Counted from the first letter of the stretch, positions 39,012 through 48,285 are shown. The stretch: 64,000 nt of DNA from Ramlibacter henchirensis (GCF_004682015.1 NZ_SMLM01000003.1:620001-684000); one strand, 5' to 3'. The notes: generated from the letters alone by a model not told the origin. Translations and numbers: made by a program.

Positions 39012-39030
39012 CCTCCGCTTGCGTCGCGGG

Positions 39031-39942
39031 ATGACGCAAACTTCCCGCATGACCCTTCTGCAGCTCATCGACTCCTGCGCCGACCGGCTGCGGCAGGCCG
39101 GCGTCGCCTTCGGCCACGGCACCACCAACGCCTTCGACGAAGCGGCCTGGCTGGTTCTCTGGAAGCTTGGCCTGCCGCTGGACGCCCTGGAAGACCACGA
39201 ACACGACGAGGTGGACGAGGAGGCGGCCGCGAGGGTGCGAGCCCTCATCGAAGAGCGCATCACGACCCGCAAGCCTGCCGCCTATCTCACCGGCGAAGCC
39301 TGGCTGCAGGGCGTGCCCTTCCACGTCGATGAGCGGACGATCGTGCCGCGCAGCTTCATCGCCGAACTGCTGGCCGACGGCACCGTTGACTCATGGCTGG
39401 GCGAGCACACCCGCCGCGTGCTGGACCTGTGCACCGGCAACGGCAGCCTGGCCGTGCTGGCGGCGATGACTTACCCGGACGTGGTGGTCGACGGCGCCGA
39501 CCTCTCGGCGGAGGCGCTCGAGGTCGCCCGCCTCAACGTCGAGCGGCACGGGTTGCAGGACCGCATCCGGCTATTGCGCTCGGACGGACTGCAGGACGTA
39601 GACGGACCCTACGACCTGATCCTCTGCAACCCGCCCTACGTCAACAGCACGAGCCTGTCGCAGCTGCCGCCGGAGTACCGCGCCGAGCCCAAGCTCGCGC
39701 TGGCCGGCGGCGAGGACGGGATGGACTTCGTGCGCGACCTGCTCCGCGACGCGCCCGCGAAGATGAGCGAACAAGCCGTCCTCGTGCTCGAGATCGGCAA
39801 CGAGCGCGACAACTTCGAGCGCGCCTTCCCGCGCCTCGAAGCCGTCTGGCTCGAAACGAGCGCGGGAGCGGACCAGGTCCTGCTGCTGACGCGTGAGGCG
39901 CTGGTGCGAAAATCGCTGCCCTCGCCCCGCCAGGAACGCTGA
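39031..39942 (+). CDS. prmB: Ribosomal protein L3 N5-glutamine methyltransferase PrmB
   Basis: A class I SAM methyltransferase of about 303 residues that modifies a glutamine of ribosomal protein L3. The SAM motif VLDLCTGNGSLAVLAA and the substrate-binding NPPY in LCNPPYVN are seen. The start at 39031 is uncertain, and an ATG at 39049 is an alternative. Its stop overlaps the next gene by one base (TGATG). Confidence 0.92.
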   Translation: MTQTSRMTLLQLIDSCADRLRQAGVAFGHGTTNAFDEAAWLVLWKLGLPLDALEDHEHDEVDEEAAARVRALIEERITTRKPAAYLTGEAWLQGVPFHVDERTIVPRSFIAELLADGTVDSWLGEHTRRVLDLCTGNGSLAVLAAMTYPDVVVDGADLSAEALEVARLNVERHGLQDRIRLLRSDGLQDVDGPYDLILCNPPYVNSTSLSQLPPEYRAEPKLALAGGEDGMDFVRDLLRDAPAKMSEQAVLVLEIGNERDNFERAFPRLEAVWLETSAGADQVLLLTREALVRKSLPSPRQER

Positions 39943-40907
39943 TGTCCGCCATCACCCGCCGCACCACTCTCGCCGCCCTGGCTGCCGCCGGCGCGGGGCC
40001 GCTGTTCGCGCAGGCGCTCGCGGGGCCGATCCGCATCCTCGTCGGCTTCCCGGCCGGTGGCACGATCGACGTGGTCGGCCGCGTGCTGGCCGACAAGCTC
40101 AAGGACGAGCTGGGCGTGCCCGTGGTGGTCGAGGTGCGCGCCGGGGCCGGCGGGCAGATCGCGGCCCAGGCGCTGAAGCAGGCCGCACCGGATGGCCGCA
40201 CCTTGCTGCTGTCGCCCGACCACACGATGGTCACCATCCCGCTGACCGTGCGCAATCCGGGCTTCGACGTCGCCAAGGACTTCGTTCCGGTCGCGCAGGT
40301 CGCCCGCTACCTCGGCGCGCTCGCGGTCGCCTCCAACACGGGCGTGAAGAACCTGGCCGAGTACCTCGCTTGGCTGAAGGCGAACCCCGCGCGCGCGAGC
40401 GTCGGCGTGCCCGCGCCGGGCAGCCTGCAGCAATTCAGCCTGGCGACGATCTCGCGCGCCGCCGGAGTGCCGGTGGCGGCCGTTCCCTACCGCGGTTCGC
40501 AACCTCTGGTGGCCGACCTCGCCGCGGGGCAGGTGCCGGCGGGCATCACCGCGCTGGGCGACTTCCTGGAGTTCCACGCCACCGACAAGCTGCGCGTGAT
40601 CGCCACCATCGACACGCGCCGCGCGCCGCAGCTGCCCGACGTGCCGACCTTCAACGAACAGGGCATGAAGCTGGACTTCAACTTCTGGCTGGGCCTGTTC
40701 GCGCCGGCCGGAACGCCCACGCCCGCAGTCCAGCGCATCAACGCCGCCGTGGCCAAGGTGCTCGCGCAGCCAGACGTGCGCGAGCGCATGGTCAAGCTGG
40801 TGTTCGAGCCCACCACCGGCACGCCCGCCGCGCTGGCGGAGCGCATCGCCGCGGACACGCGCTACTGGGACCCGATCATCAAGTCGTCCGGCTGGGTGCC
40901 GCAATGA
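39942..40907 (+). CDS. Tripartite-tricarboxylate-transporter receptor (Bug family)
   Basis: A 321-residue periplasmic binding protein. A Tat-like N-terminus with twin Arg (ITRRTTLAALAAAGAG) is followed by the Bug pattern IRILVGFPAGGTIDVVGR, VVVEVRAGAGGQIAAQA and VPTFNEQG. Such proteins bind small carboxylates in Burkholderiales. It overlaps the aspartate dehydrogenase-like gene by four bases (ATGA), so its ligand may be tied to that pathway. No membrane partners are nearby. Confidence 0.92.
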   Translation: MSAITRRTTLAALAAAGAGPLFAQALAGPIRILVGFPAGGTIDVVGRVLADKLKDELGVPVVVEVRAGAGGQIAAQALKQAAPDGRTLLLSPDHTMVTIPLTVRNPGFDVAKDFVPVAQVARYLGALAVASNTGVKNLAEYLAWLKANPARASVGVPAPGSLQQFSLATISRAAGVPVAAVPYRGSQPLVADLAAGQVPAGITALGDFLEFHATDKLRVIATIDTRRAPQLPDVPTFNEQGMKLDFNFWLGLFAPAGTPTPAVQRINAAVAKVLAQPDVRERMVKLVFEPTTGTPAALAERIAADTRYWDPIIKSSGWVPQ

Positions 40908-41701
40908 CACGGCCGGCCGCGGCCCCGCGGCGCGTCGGGCTGATCGGCTTCGGCTTCATCGGCCGGCAGGTCTTCGAGCGGCTGCGGTCCGATCCGCACT
41001 TCGCAGTCGCGTTCGTGCACAACCGCAGCACGCCCGCGGTCGCCGAAGTGCCCTCCGGTTTGCGATTGGACGACCTGGCCGATGCGGCGTCGCGCACGCC
41101 CGACCTGGTGGTGGAGATGGCGCACCCCGAGTACACCCGCCGTTGGGGCGAATCGCTGCTGCGGCACTCCGACTACCTGCCGCTTTCGGTGACCGCACTG
41201 GCGGATGACGAGCTTCGTGAACGCCTGCTGGCGACGGCGCGCGGGCACGGCACGCGCCTGCTCGTGCCGCACGGCGCGCTCATGGGCACCGACAACCTTG
41301 CCGAGGGCCGCTGGAAGCGCGTGTCCATCACCTTCTGGAAGAACCCGGCCCACATCGACTTCAGCGAGTCGGGGCTGGACCCGTCCATGATCCGCGGCGA
41401 GACCGTGGTGTACGACGGCCCGGTGCGCGGCATCGCCGACCTGTTCCCGCGCAACGTCAACACGATGGTGACGTGCGCGCTGGCCACCACCGGCCTGGAC
41501 GCGTGCCATGCGCGGCTGGTGGCGGTGCCCGGCTACGAGCGAGGCCGCATCCTGGTCGAGGCCATCGGCGCCGGCGGCGCCCTGCTGCGCCTGGAAAAGG
41601 AGCAGCCGATGGCCGGCGTCTCCGGCACCGAGATGTTCGAGTCGCAGTGGCGCTCGATCCGCCGCGCGGCGGGCGTTCCCGACAGTCCCGACTTCATTTG
41701 A
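40904..41701 (+). CDS. L-aspartate dehydrogenase-like protein
   Basis: A 265-residue NAD(P)-binding enzyme. The Rossmann motif is GLIGFGFIGRQVFERL. The C-terminal domain includes FWKNPAHIDF, FPRNVNTMVTCALATTGLD and GTEMFESQWRSIRR, as in aspartate dehydrogenase/NadX-type proteins (aspartate to iminoaspartate or oxaloacetate). It is coupled to the Bug receptor gene by ATGA. Substrate is inferred from family only. Confidence 0.82.
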   Translation: MTRPAAAPRRVGLIGFGFIGRQVFERLRSDPHFAVAFVHNRSTPAVAEVPSGLRLDDLADAASRTPDLVVEMAHPEYTRRWGESLLRHSDYLPLSVTALADDELRERLLATARGHGTRLLVPHGALMGTDNLAEGRWKRVSITFWKNPAHIDFSESGLDPSMIRGETVVYDGPVRGIADLFPRNVNTMVTCALATTGLDACHARLVAVPGYERGRILVEAIGAGGALLRLEKEQPMAGVSGTEMFESQWRSIRRAAGVPDSPDFI

Positions 41702-41714
41702 GTTTTCCTTCTTC

Positions 41715-43634
41715 ATGATCACGCTGCGCAACCTGACCCTGCGCCGCGGCGCCAAGGTGCTGCTGGACAAGGTGTCGGTGACCCTCAACCCCGGCGAAAA
41801 AGTCGGTTTGGTCGGCCGCAACGGCGCCGGCAAGTCCAGCCTGTTCGCCCTCTTCAACGGCAGCCTGCACGAGGATGCCGGCGAGTTCTCCATTCCGGCG
41901 CAGTGGCGTTTGTCGCAGGTCGCGCAGCACATGCCCGAAACGGACGAGAGCGCCACCGCCTTCGTGCTGGGCGGCGACACGCGCCTGATGGAACTCCGCG
42001 ACGAGCTGGCGCAGGCCGAGGTTTCGGGAGACGGCATGCGGATCGCGCACGCCCACTCCGACCTGGGCGACGCGGGCGAGCACGACGCCGTGCCGCGCGC
42101 GCAGGCGCTGATCCTCGGCCTCGGCTTCAAGGTGGCCGAACTCGGCCTGCCGGTGAACAGCTTCTCCGGCGGCTGGCGCATGCGGCTGCAGCTTGCGCGG
42201 GCGCTGATGTGTCCGTCGGACCTGCTGCTGCTGGACGAGCCCACCAACCACCTGGACCTGGACGCCCTGGTCTGGCTGGAAAGCTGGCTGCAGCGCTACG
42301 CCGGCACGCTGGTGGTGATCAGCCACGACCGCGAGTTCCTGGATGCGGTGACGAACGTGACGCTGCACATCGAGAACAACAAGCTCACTCGCTACGGCGG
42401 CAACTACAGCTCGTTCGAGACGCTGCGCGCGCAGCAGCTCGAGCAGCAGCAGTCGGCGTTCACGCGGCAGCAGGAGCGCATCGCGCACCTGCAGAAGTTC
42501 ATCGACCGCTTCAAGGCCAAGGCCACGAAGGCGCGCCAGGCGCAAAGCCGCGTCAAGGCGCTGGAGCGCATGGAGAAGATCGCGCCCGTGCTGGCCGAGG
42601 CGGAGTTCGGCTTCGAGTTCAAGGAGCCGGCGAACCTGCCGAACCCGATGCTGGTGATCGGCGATGCGCAGCTGGGTTACGGCGAGAAGGTCGTCCTGCG
42701 CAACGTCAACCGCTCCGTGCTGGCGGGCCAGCGCATCGGCATCCTCGGCGCCAATGGCCAGGGCAAGTCCACGCTGGTCAAGACCATCGCACGGCAGATC
42801 CCCGCACTGGGCGGCACGCTCACCGAAGGCAAGGGCCTGCACATCGGCTACTTCGCGCAGCAGGAGCTGGACGTGCTCACGCCCGACAGCAATCCGCTGG
42901 AACACATGGTGCGGCTGGCGCGTGACGTCGGCCCGCAGGCGCGCGAGCAGGAGTTGCGCAACTTCCTGGGCAGCTTCAACTTCTCCGGCGACATGGTCGC
43001 GCATGCCGTGGGCACCATGAGCGGCGGCGAGAAGGCCCGACTGGTGCTGGCGATGATCGTCTGGCAGCGCCCCAACCTGCTGCTGCTGGACGAGCCGACC
43101 AACCACCTGGACCTGGCCACGCGCGAAGCGCTGTCGGTCGCGCTGAACGAATTCGAAGGCACGGTGCTGCTGGTCAGCCACGACCGGGCCCTGCTGCGCG
43201 CCGTGTGCGACGAGTTCTGGCTGGTCGGCGGCGGCAAGGTGGGGCCGTTCGACGGCGACCTGGACGACTACCAGCGCTACCTGCTCGACGAAGCGAAGCG
43301 GCTGCGCGAAGCGGCCCGGCTGGAGTCGGCGGCGGCCAGCGTGGTCGAAGCGCCGGCTCCGCAAGAGCAGCGCCGCGCGGATGCCGCGGCCCGCCAGCAG
43401 GCGACCGCTCGCGCGAAGCAGCTGAGGAAGGAGCTGGCGCAGGCCGAGCAGCGCATGGCCGGCCTGCAGGCCGACAAGGACGCGCTCGAGCAGCGCCTCT
43501 CGGGCGGCCTTGCGCCGGCCGAGATGGCGGAAACGGGCCGGCGGCTGAAGACCGTCACGCAGGAACTGGAAGCGGCCGAAGAGCGCTGGCTGGCGCTGTC
43601 CGGCGAACTCGAGGCGCTCGAGGCTTCGGCCTGA
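41715..43634 (+). CDS. ABC-F family ATPase (YheS-like)
   Basis: A 639-residue cytoplasmic protein with two ABC domains and no membrane segments. First Walker A is GRNGAGKSS, first signature SFSGGWRMRLQLA, linker YIDRFKAKATKA-like (FIDRFKAKATKARQAQSR), second Walker A GANGQGKST and second signature MSGGEKARLVLA. The C-terminus is a coiled coil. ABC-F proteins act on the ribosome. The sequence resembles E. coli YheS more than Uup or EttA from memory. Confidence 0.9.
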   Translation: MITLRNLTLRRGAKVLLDKVSVTLNPGEKVGLVGRNGAGKSSLFALFNGSLHEDAGEFSIPAQWRLSQVAQHMPETDESATAFVLGGDTRLMELRDELAQAEVSGDGMRIAHAHSDLGDAGEHDAVPRAQALILGLGFKVAELGLPVNSFSGGWRMRLQLARALMCPSDLLLLDEPTNHLDLDALVWLESWLQRYAGTLVVISHDREFLDAVTNVTLHIENNKLTRYGGNYSSFETLRAQQLEQQQSAFTRQQERIAHLQKFIDRFKAKATKARQAQSRVKALERMEKIAPVLAEAEFGFEFKEPANLPNPMLVIGDAQLGYGEKVVLRNVNRSVLAGQRIGILGANGQGKSTLVKTIARQIPALGGTLTEGKGLHIGYFAQQELDVLTPDSNPLEHMVRLARDVGPQAREQELRNFLGSFNFSGDMVAHAVGTMSGGEKARLVLAMIVWQRPNLLLLDEPTNHLDLATREALSVALNEFEGTVLLVSHDRALLRAVCDEFWLVGGGKVGPFDGDLDDYQRYLLDEAKRLREAARLESAAASVVEAPAPQEQRRADAAARQQATARAKQLRKELAQAEQRMAGLQADKDALEQRLSGGLAPAEMAETGRRLKTVTQELEAAEERWLALSGELEALEASA

Positions 43635-43674
43635 AGGTCCCGCTGCGCGCACGCCTGCCGCAGAATCGGTGGCC

Positions 43675-44193
43675 ATGGCGACATCGCTGCAAATGGCCGC
43701 AGGCGATCCGCTCCTGCTGGAGCGCGTGCGCGCCTGCCGCCGGCTGCTCAACCGCCGTGCCGTGGTCGGTGCGGCAGCGAGCGCCGTTCCCGTTCCGGGC
43801 CTGGACTGGGCGGTGGACGCCGCGCTGCTCAGCCGCCTGCTGCCCGAGATCAACGCGCAATTCGGGCTGACGCCGGAGCAGCTCGACAGGCTCCCGCGCC
43901 ATCAGCGCGAACAGGCGCAAAAGGCGATCTCGGTGGTCGGCTCGCTCGTGGTCGGCAAGGTGGTCACGCGCGACCTGGTGATCCGGCTCGCCCGCGCCGT
44001 GGGCGTGCGCATGAGCGGCAAGCAGGCGGCGCGCTACGTTCCGGTGGCGGGCCAAGCGGTGGCGGCGCTGATGGGGTACGCCGCCATCCGGTACCTCGGC
44101 GAAGAGCACATCAAGGATTGCGTGCGCGTCGTGCGCGAAGCGGGGCTGGCGCTGCCGCCCGCGCCGCTGTCAATGGTTGAGCGACTGAGCTGA
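43675..44193 (+). CDS. Hypothetical protein, DUF697-like membrane-interacting
   Basis: A 172-residue protein with alanine- and glycine-rich amphipathic helices (VVGAAASAVPVPGLDWAVD, YVPVAGQAVAALMGY). The pattern PVPGLDWAVDAALLSRLLPEI resembles DUF697-type membrane-associated domains, but the match is from memory and weak. Its 3' end overlaps the convergent GAF-like gene by 24 bases. Function unknown. Confidence 0.7.
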   Translation: MATSLQMAAGDPLLLERVRACRRLLNRRAVVGAAASAVPVPGLDWAVDAALLSRLLPEINAQFGLTPEQLDRLPRHQREQAQKAISVVGSLVVGKVVTRDLVIRLARAVGVRMSGKQAARYVPVAGQAVAALMGYAAIRYLGEEHIKDCVRVVREAGLALPPAPLSMVERLS

Positions 44194-44607
44194 GAGCTCG
44201 CGCAGCACCTGCTCGTTGTCCAGCAGGCGGGCCACCAGCAGCGCCCCCTGGCGCAGCCAGCGCAGGTCGCGCTCGGAAGTGGCGGGGTCGGTCACCGCAC
44301 TCACGCAGCAGAGCTTGCCCAGCACGCGGCCGTCGCGCAGGACCACCGTCGATTCCAGGAGCGAGCGCCCGTCACCCGCGTCGACGCCGGTGGCCGCTGC
44401 GGCCGCGAGCCCATGCGCGATCGTCTCCACGACGCGGAACCGCCGCGAGCCTTCGGTGAACTGGCCGACGAAGACCACGTCCATGCCGTGTTCGCGCAGC
44501 ATCCCCAGCACCACCCGGATCGCCTCCTCCTGCCCCGGGACGGAGGTCGGGGACGAATGGGAACGGGAGGCAGCGGAAGAGATCAGCATGGCGTTCGAAA
44601 GCGACAT
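44170..44607 (-). CDS. Single GAF-domain-like protein
   Basis: A 145-residue protein. The segment GMDVVFVGQFTEGSRRFRVVE, then RVLGKLCCVS, follows the GAF sensor pattern seen in bacterial regulators, but no kinase, cyclase or DNA-binding output domain is attached. The ATG at 44607 was chosen because residues before it are basic. It may be a free-standing sensor or a remnant of a larger regulator. Confidence 0.68.
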   Translation of the reverse strand: MSLSNAMLISSAASRSHSSPTSVPGQEEAIRVVLGMLREHGMDVVFVGQFTEGSRRFRVVETIAHGLAAAAATGVDAGDGRSLLESTVVLRDGRVLGKLCCVSAVTDPATSERDLRWLRQGALLVARLLDNEQVLRELSAQSLNH

Positions 44608-44934
44608 GGGAATCCTACCCATCCGACTTTTGGGTGGTGTGCCGCCGCGTAACAGCCGGCACGCGGGCGGCAACAATATGGATGAGGCAGGAGGCCCGCG
44701 CCACGTGCCGCTTCCGAGCGGAAACGGGCCCTGTCAAGGCGCTGCGCCACAAGTGTCGCAATGGATGAGCCTGGTTACTTCTGGGACACGGGTGCGGCAT
44801 CTTCGCAACGCGCGTTACTCGCATGCCGCGCCGCCGACCGAGTGCGCCGCTTTCCTTCGCGGTCCGATGAGCCGGACCTACACGGCCGCGCCGGGCGTCT
44901 GGCTACCGTGTTCCGATCCACTTGGGAGATCCAC
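44608..44934. other. Intergenic gap with no gene
   Basis: This 327-base gap lies between the divergent GAF-like gene and the DUF3606 gene. I find no convincing reading frame, repeat or hairpin in it. It should hold the promoters of both flanking genes. Confidence 0.4.
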
Positions 44935-45114
44935 ATGGCAGACGACAAGAGCAAATCGCAAGGCCAGGACCGCGAGCGCATCAACGTCCACCAGGACTAC
45001 GAACTGCGCGACTGGGCCAGGAGCCTGAACACCACGCCCGAGCGCGTCAAGGAAGCGGTGCAGGCCGTCGGCGACCGCGCCGAGAAGGTTCGCGAGTACC
45101 TCAAGAACAAGTAA
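44935..45114 (+). CDS. DUF3606 small protein (copy 1)
   Basis: A 59-residue, highly charged protein: MADDKSKSQGQDRERINVHQ, then ELRDWARSL, VKEAVQAVGDRAEKVREYL. It matches the DUF3606 pattern of a helical stress-linked small protein. A second copy at 53988-54179 differs at several positions but is clearly the same gene. It precedes the LigD polymerase-like gene by 49 bases. Confidence 0.85.
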   Translation: MADDKSKSQGQDRERINVHQDYELRDWARSLNTTPERVKEAVQAVGDRAEKVREYLKNK

Positions 45115-45163
45115 GCCGGCGGATGGGCCGCCGCGCTTGGCGCCCGGTCGACCGCAGCGAGCG

Positions 45164-46090
45164 ATGAAGGCGGCCGCACGCCGCAGCACCGCCGCCCCGC
45201 CGCGGACGCGGGCGGCCGGAGGCGATGCGTTTACCGTCACGCACGCGAGCCGTGTGATCGATCCCTCCACGGGGTTCACCAAACTCGACCTGGCGCGCTA
45301 CTACGCGACCGTCGCCCGGTGGGCGCTGCCGCACCTGCGCGGCCGCCATGCGTTCATCCGCAGGGCGCCGGAGGGCCTCAAGCGCCCTTCCTTCTTCCAG
45401 GAACATCCCGAGGGCCTGCCGGGACTGAAGGGAACCGACCCCGCGCTGTGGCCGGGGCACGCGCCGGCGATCACTTTCGAGACCGCCGAAGACCTGGTCG
45501 CGGCCGTGCAGCTGGGGATGATCGAGATCCACACCTGGAATTCGACGGCGGCCGCCGTCCTGCAGCCCGACCGGCTCGTGTTCGACGTCGACCCCGGCGA
45601 GAACGTTGCGTGGGACCAGGTGCGCCAGGCCGCGATGCTGACGCGCACCCTGCTGGGGGAGCTGGGCCTGCGCAGCTGGGTCAAGACGACGGGGGGCAAG
45701 GGGCTCCACGTCGTCGTGCCGATCGTCCCCGAAGCGGATTTCCCGGCGGCCAAGGCCTTCTGCCGCCGCGCGGTGGAGCACCTGGCGCGCACGCTCCCTC
45801 AGCTGTTCGTGGCCAAGTCGGGACCGCGCAACCGCGTGGGCCGCGTCTTCGTCGACTATCTGCGCAACGGGCAATCGCAGACGACCGCGGCGGCGTTCTC
45901 CGCGCGTGCGCGGCCCGGGCTTTCGGTGTCGATGCCCGTGCGCTGGGAGGAACTGGATCGCGTCTCCGGCCCCGGCGAATGGAACATCGTCAGCGCCCTC
46001 GAACGCCTCGCCGGCCTGAAGCAGGACCCTTGGGCGAGCTTCTGGAAGACGCGCCAGTCGCTGCTGCCCGCCGCTCGTGCGCTGGGTTGA
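45164..46090 (+). CDS. LigD-type primase-polymerase (PolDom), stand-alone
   Basis: A 308-residue archaeo-eukaryotic primase-like polymerase of the LigD family, which fills or extends broken DNA ends in non-homologous end joining. The catalytic Asp pair is in VFDVDPGEN; GGKGLHVVVPI and VGRVFVDYLRNG fit the PolDom. No ligase or nuclease domain is fused, and no Ku is nearby. A broken ATP-dependent ligase lies at 52.8-53.4 kb. The ATG at 45164 was chosen over a TTG at 45137. Confidence 0.88.
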   Translation: MKAAARRSTAAPPRTRAAGGDAFTVTHASRVIDPSTGFTKLDLARYYATVARWALPHLRGRHAFIRRAPEGLKRPSFFQEHPEGLPGLKGTDPALWPGHAPAITFETAEDLVAAVQLGMIEIHTWNSTAAAVLQPDRLVFDVDPGENVAWDQVRQAAMLTRTLLGELGLRSWVKTTGGKGLHVVVPIVPEADFPAAKAFCRRAVEHLARTLPQLFVAKSGPRNRVGRVFVDYLRNGQSQTTAAAFSARARPGLSVSMPVRWEELDRVSGPGEWNIVSALERLAGLKQDPWASFWKTRQSLLPAARALG

Positions 46091-46157
46091 GCCTGCGTCC
46101 TACAGCTCAGTCACTCCGGCCGCTGCAGCATGGACCTGTCGTTCACAGGAGAGTGCC

Positions 46158-46316
46158 ATGCCGAACGCCAAGCCTGCGTGCGGTCCCTGCAATCACAACT
46201 GCGAACAGGGCCGACGCTGCCCGGCGCGCCGGCCCGTGCCGAGCTCCGAGCTTCTTGCGCGCTTCGTCAAGCTGTTCCGGCACCAGCGAACTCCGAATAG
46301 CGCCCCTCCGCAGTGA
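46158..46316 (+). CDS. Small cysteine-rich protein
   Basis: A 52-residue protein starting MPNAKPACGPCNHNCEQGRRCP, with four cysteines in the first 25 residues. AGGAGA precedes the ATG. The cysteine spacing (CxxCxxxC...C) could bind metal, but the family is unknown. It lies 67 bases after ligD-PolDom and just before the tRNA-Lys terminator. Confidence 0.6.
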   Translation: MPNAKPACGPCNHNCEQGRRCPARRPVPSSELLARFVKLFRHQRTPNSAPPQ

Positions 46317-46352
46317 CGCCCGACGCGGCCGATCCAGCCGGGTTGACGCGGC

Positions 46353-46386
46353 AAAAAGAAAGCCCGCTCAAGGCGGGCTTTTTCTT
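46353..46386 (-). terminator. Terminator of the tRNA-Lys gene
   Basis: AAGCCCGC and GCGGGCTT form an 8-bp stem with a 5-base loop, flanked by A-rich and T-rich runs, so it works on either strand. On the minus strand it lies just past the CCA end of the tRNA-Lys fragment and so is the original chromosomal terminator of that gene. Confidence 0.85.
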
Positions 46387-46392
46387 CTTGGG

Positions 46393-46442
46393 TGGTAGGA
46401 CGTGCAGGATTCGAACCTGCGACCAACGGATTAAAAGTCCGC
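46393..46442 (-). tRNA. tRNA-Lys(TTT) 3' half, left att site
   Basis: Read on the minus strand, the sequence holds the full anticodon arm (GCGGA, loop CTTTTAA with TTT, TCCGT), variable region, T arm (GCAGG TTCGAAT CCTGC) and CCA end. The D arm and 5' half are missing; element DNA begins at about 46443. The break at the anticodon stem is typical of integrase action. The 5' part must be restored elsewhere; no intact copy lies in the window. Confidence 0.8.
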
Positions 46443-46454
46443 TTCCCCTAGGCA

Positions 46455-46566
46455 GTTGTGGACATCCGTAGACAACCTCCCGACCTTGCTCTACTCTTAA
46501 AACCGTCCATAGTTGTCCACGGACGGACAACAGCATCGGCCAGAAAACTGTCACGGAAACTGTCAC
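46455..46566. repeat. Putative integrase arm-site repeats at attP
   Basis: Two related inverted repeats, GTTGT...ACAAC at 46455-46476 and GTTGTCC ACGGAC GGACAAC at 46512-46531, are followed by a direct repeat AAACTGTCAC at 46545-46554 and 46557-46566. A palindrome GGTGAC A GTCACC (46597-46609) covers the integrase GTG start. Together these look like integrase arm-binding sites plus an autoregulatory operator. Confidence 0.6.
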
Positions 46567-46597
46567 CGTCTCGGGGAACGGACTAGGAGGAGAGTCG

Positions 46598-47905
46598 GTG
46601 ACAGTCACCCCGGGACAGATGATCAAGGAGCTCCAGGCCGGCCAATCGGCGCGTCTGGTAAAGATCGAGCATGGCGGCTCACTTGAGGCGCGGCGCCTGA
46701 ACTCGGGCAACGTCATGTTGTACTGGCGACATACGCGGGAGGGCCGTACCGAGCGAACCCCGATCGGCCCATGGGACTCCGCCGCGCCGCCGAAGTCGAC
46801 CGATCCCACTCCCCGCGGCTACTCCATCACTGCCGCGACAGTCGCAGCCCGTGGAATGGCCAAGGAGGACGCAGAGACACCCGGGGGCCTGCGCGCCCAG
46901 CGAGAGCGAGAAGCGGCTGCCCAGGCTGCTGCGGCCCACGAGAAGGCCTCACGCGAGCGCTACACCTTGAAGGCCCTGTGCGCCGACTACGTCGCCTACC
47001 TGAAGGGCAAGCAGAAGGCCTCCTGGCGGGATGCCGAGAACATCTTCCAGAACCACCTGCAGGCGGCCTTTCCGGAGCTTGCCGCCAAGCCAGCGGCGCA
47101 GGTCGAGCGGCGGGAGATCGTCGAGGCCGTGCGCCGGCTGACCGAGGCGGACAAGGCGACCACTGCCCGGAAGCTCCGCGCCTACGTCCGGGCCGCGTAC
47201 TCGTGCGCCGTGCGGGCCGATTCGGACCCTGCCCTGCCCTCCTCCTTCATCGCCTATCGGGTCACGACCAACCCTGTCGAGGGGATGGCGGCCATCAAGA
47301 GCCAGGCGGACAAAAATCCGCTCTCGGCCGCGGAGCTGCGGCGGTACTGGAAGGCGCTGCAGGAGGTCGACGGGCCGGTCGGTGCGGCGCTGCGGCTGCA
47401 GGTTGTGAGCGGTGGCCAGCGGCCGCTCCAGCTCGCCCGTCTCACCGCCAACGACATCGCGGGCGACACCCTGCGCCTGCTGGATCCGAAGGGCAAGCGC
47501 GACGAGCCCCGCGAGCACTTCCTGCCGATCACCAGGCCGATGCGGACGGAGCTGGACCGATTGCCGGCCACCGGCTTCAAGCTGTCGACTGACGGGGGCA
47601 CGACTCCGATGCACGCGACAAGCCTGTCCGCGTGGGCATCCGAGATCGGCGCCGCGGCCAGGATCGAGGGCTTCCAGCTGAAGCGGGTGCGCAGCGGGAT
47701 CGAGACCCTCCTGGCCGAGGCCGGCGTCTCGCGTGAGATCCGCGGGCACCTGCAGTCGCACGGCATCAGCGGCGTGCAGGCGGTGCACTACGACGCTCAC
47801 ACCTACCTGCCCGAGAAGTGCGAGGCGCTTGACGCTCTGTACCGGCTGCTCGAGCGGGAGCCGGCAAAGAACTGGTCACGGATTGCAAGGAAGCGCGCCG
47901 CCTGA
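46598..47905 (+). CDS. int: Tyrosine site-specific recombinase (integrase)
   Basis: A 435-residue integrase. An N-terminal arm-binding region is followed by a core-binding domain (TLKALCADYVAYLKG) and a catalytic domain with first Arg in SGGQRPLQLARL, second Arg in LKRVRSGIETLL, His in HLQSHGISG and the nucleophile Tyr in VHYDAHTY. The GTG start has AGGAGGAG upstream. It would insert and excise the element at the tRNA-Lys. Confidence 0.92.
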   Translation: MTVTPGQMIKELQAGQSARLVKIEHGGSLEARRLNSGNVMLYWRHTREGRTERTPIGPWDSAAPPKSTDPTPRGYSITAATVAARGMAKEDAETPGGLRAQREREAAAQAAAAHEKASRERYTLKALCADYVAYLKGKQKASWRDAENIFQNHLQAAFPELAAKPAAQVERREIVEAVRRLTEADKATTARKLRAYVRAAYSCAVRADSDPALPSSFIAYRVTTNPVEGMAAIKSQADKNPLSAAELRRYWKALQEVDGPVGAALRLQVVSGGQRPLQLARLTANDIAGDTLRLLDPKGKRDEPREHFLPITRPMRTELDRLPATGFKLSTDGGTTPMHATSLSAWASEIGAAARIEGFQLKRVRSGIETLLAEAGVSREIRGHLQSHGISGVQAVHYDAHTYLPEKCEALDALYRLLEREPAKNWSRIARKRAA

Positions 47906-48141
47906 GCGACCACAGGTACCAGGTGCGCGGTACAGCGGCAAAGCGAGGCCAGCGAGCGATACGCAACTCCGATGAGGCGCTCTGTTGAAGACACTCAGGT
48001 CGCCGCACAAGCGCATCCGATCGCCAGCGCCGCTTGCAGTGTCTTCGTGGTTGGCGGTTTGAGGCGAGCTTTCATATTCTTGCAATTTCGCGGCTGGCGA
48101 GCTTCACCGGAAAGATTCCGCACTTGGGCACTCCACGGGCG

Positions 48142-48156
48142 TTTAGCAACGCTAAA
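48142..48156. promoter_or_regulatory. Operator-like palindrome 1
   Basis: TTTAGC-AAC-GCTAAA, a perfect 6-bp inverted repeat with a 3-base centre. It matches the second site at 48286-48302. The likely binder is a repressor of the element, perhaps not encoded in this window. Confidence 0.6.
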
Positions 48157-48285
48157 TCAAGAAGCCGAGTGCGCGCCGGAGACAGCTAGCTATTGAGCCT
48201 TCTATAAAGCCGTCACTTCCCGCCCTCTGTGGTCCGAAGCTCTTACCACGGTGTCACTCATACCGTTTGTTCTGACACCACAGCT

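Noticed and set aside
46443..46468. A possible 5' half completing the tRNA-Lys
   Set aside because: A near-match to the acceptor stem (CGGATGT) lies at the right distance, but the D arm does not pair and lacks the conserved residues. The match is better explained by the inverted repeats of the att region.
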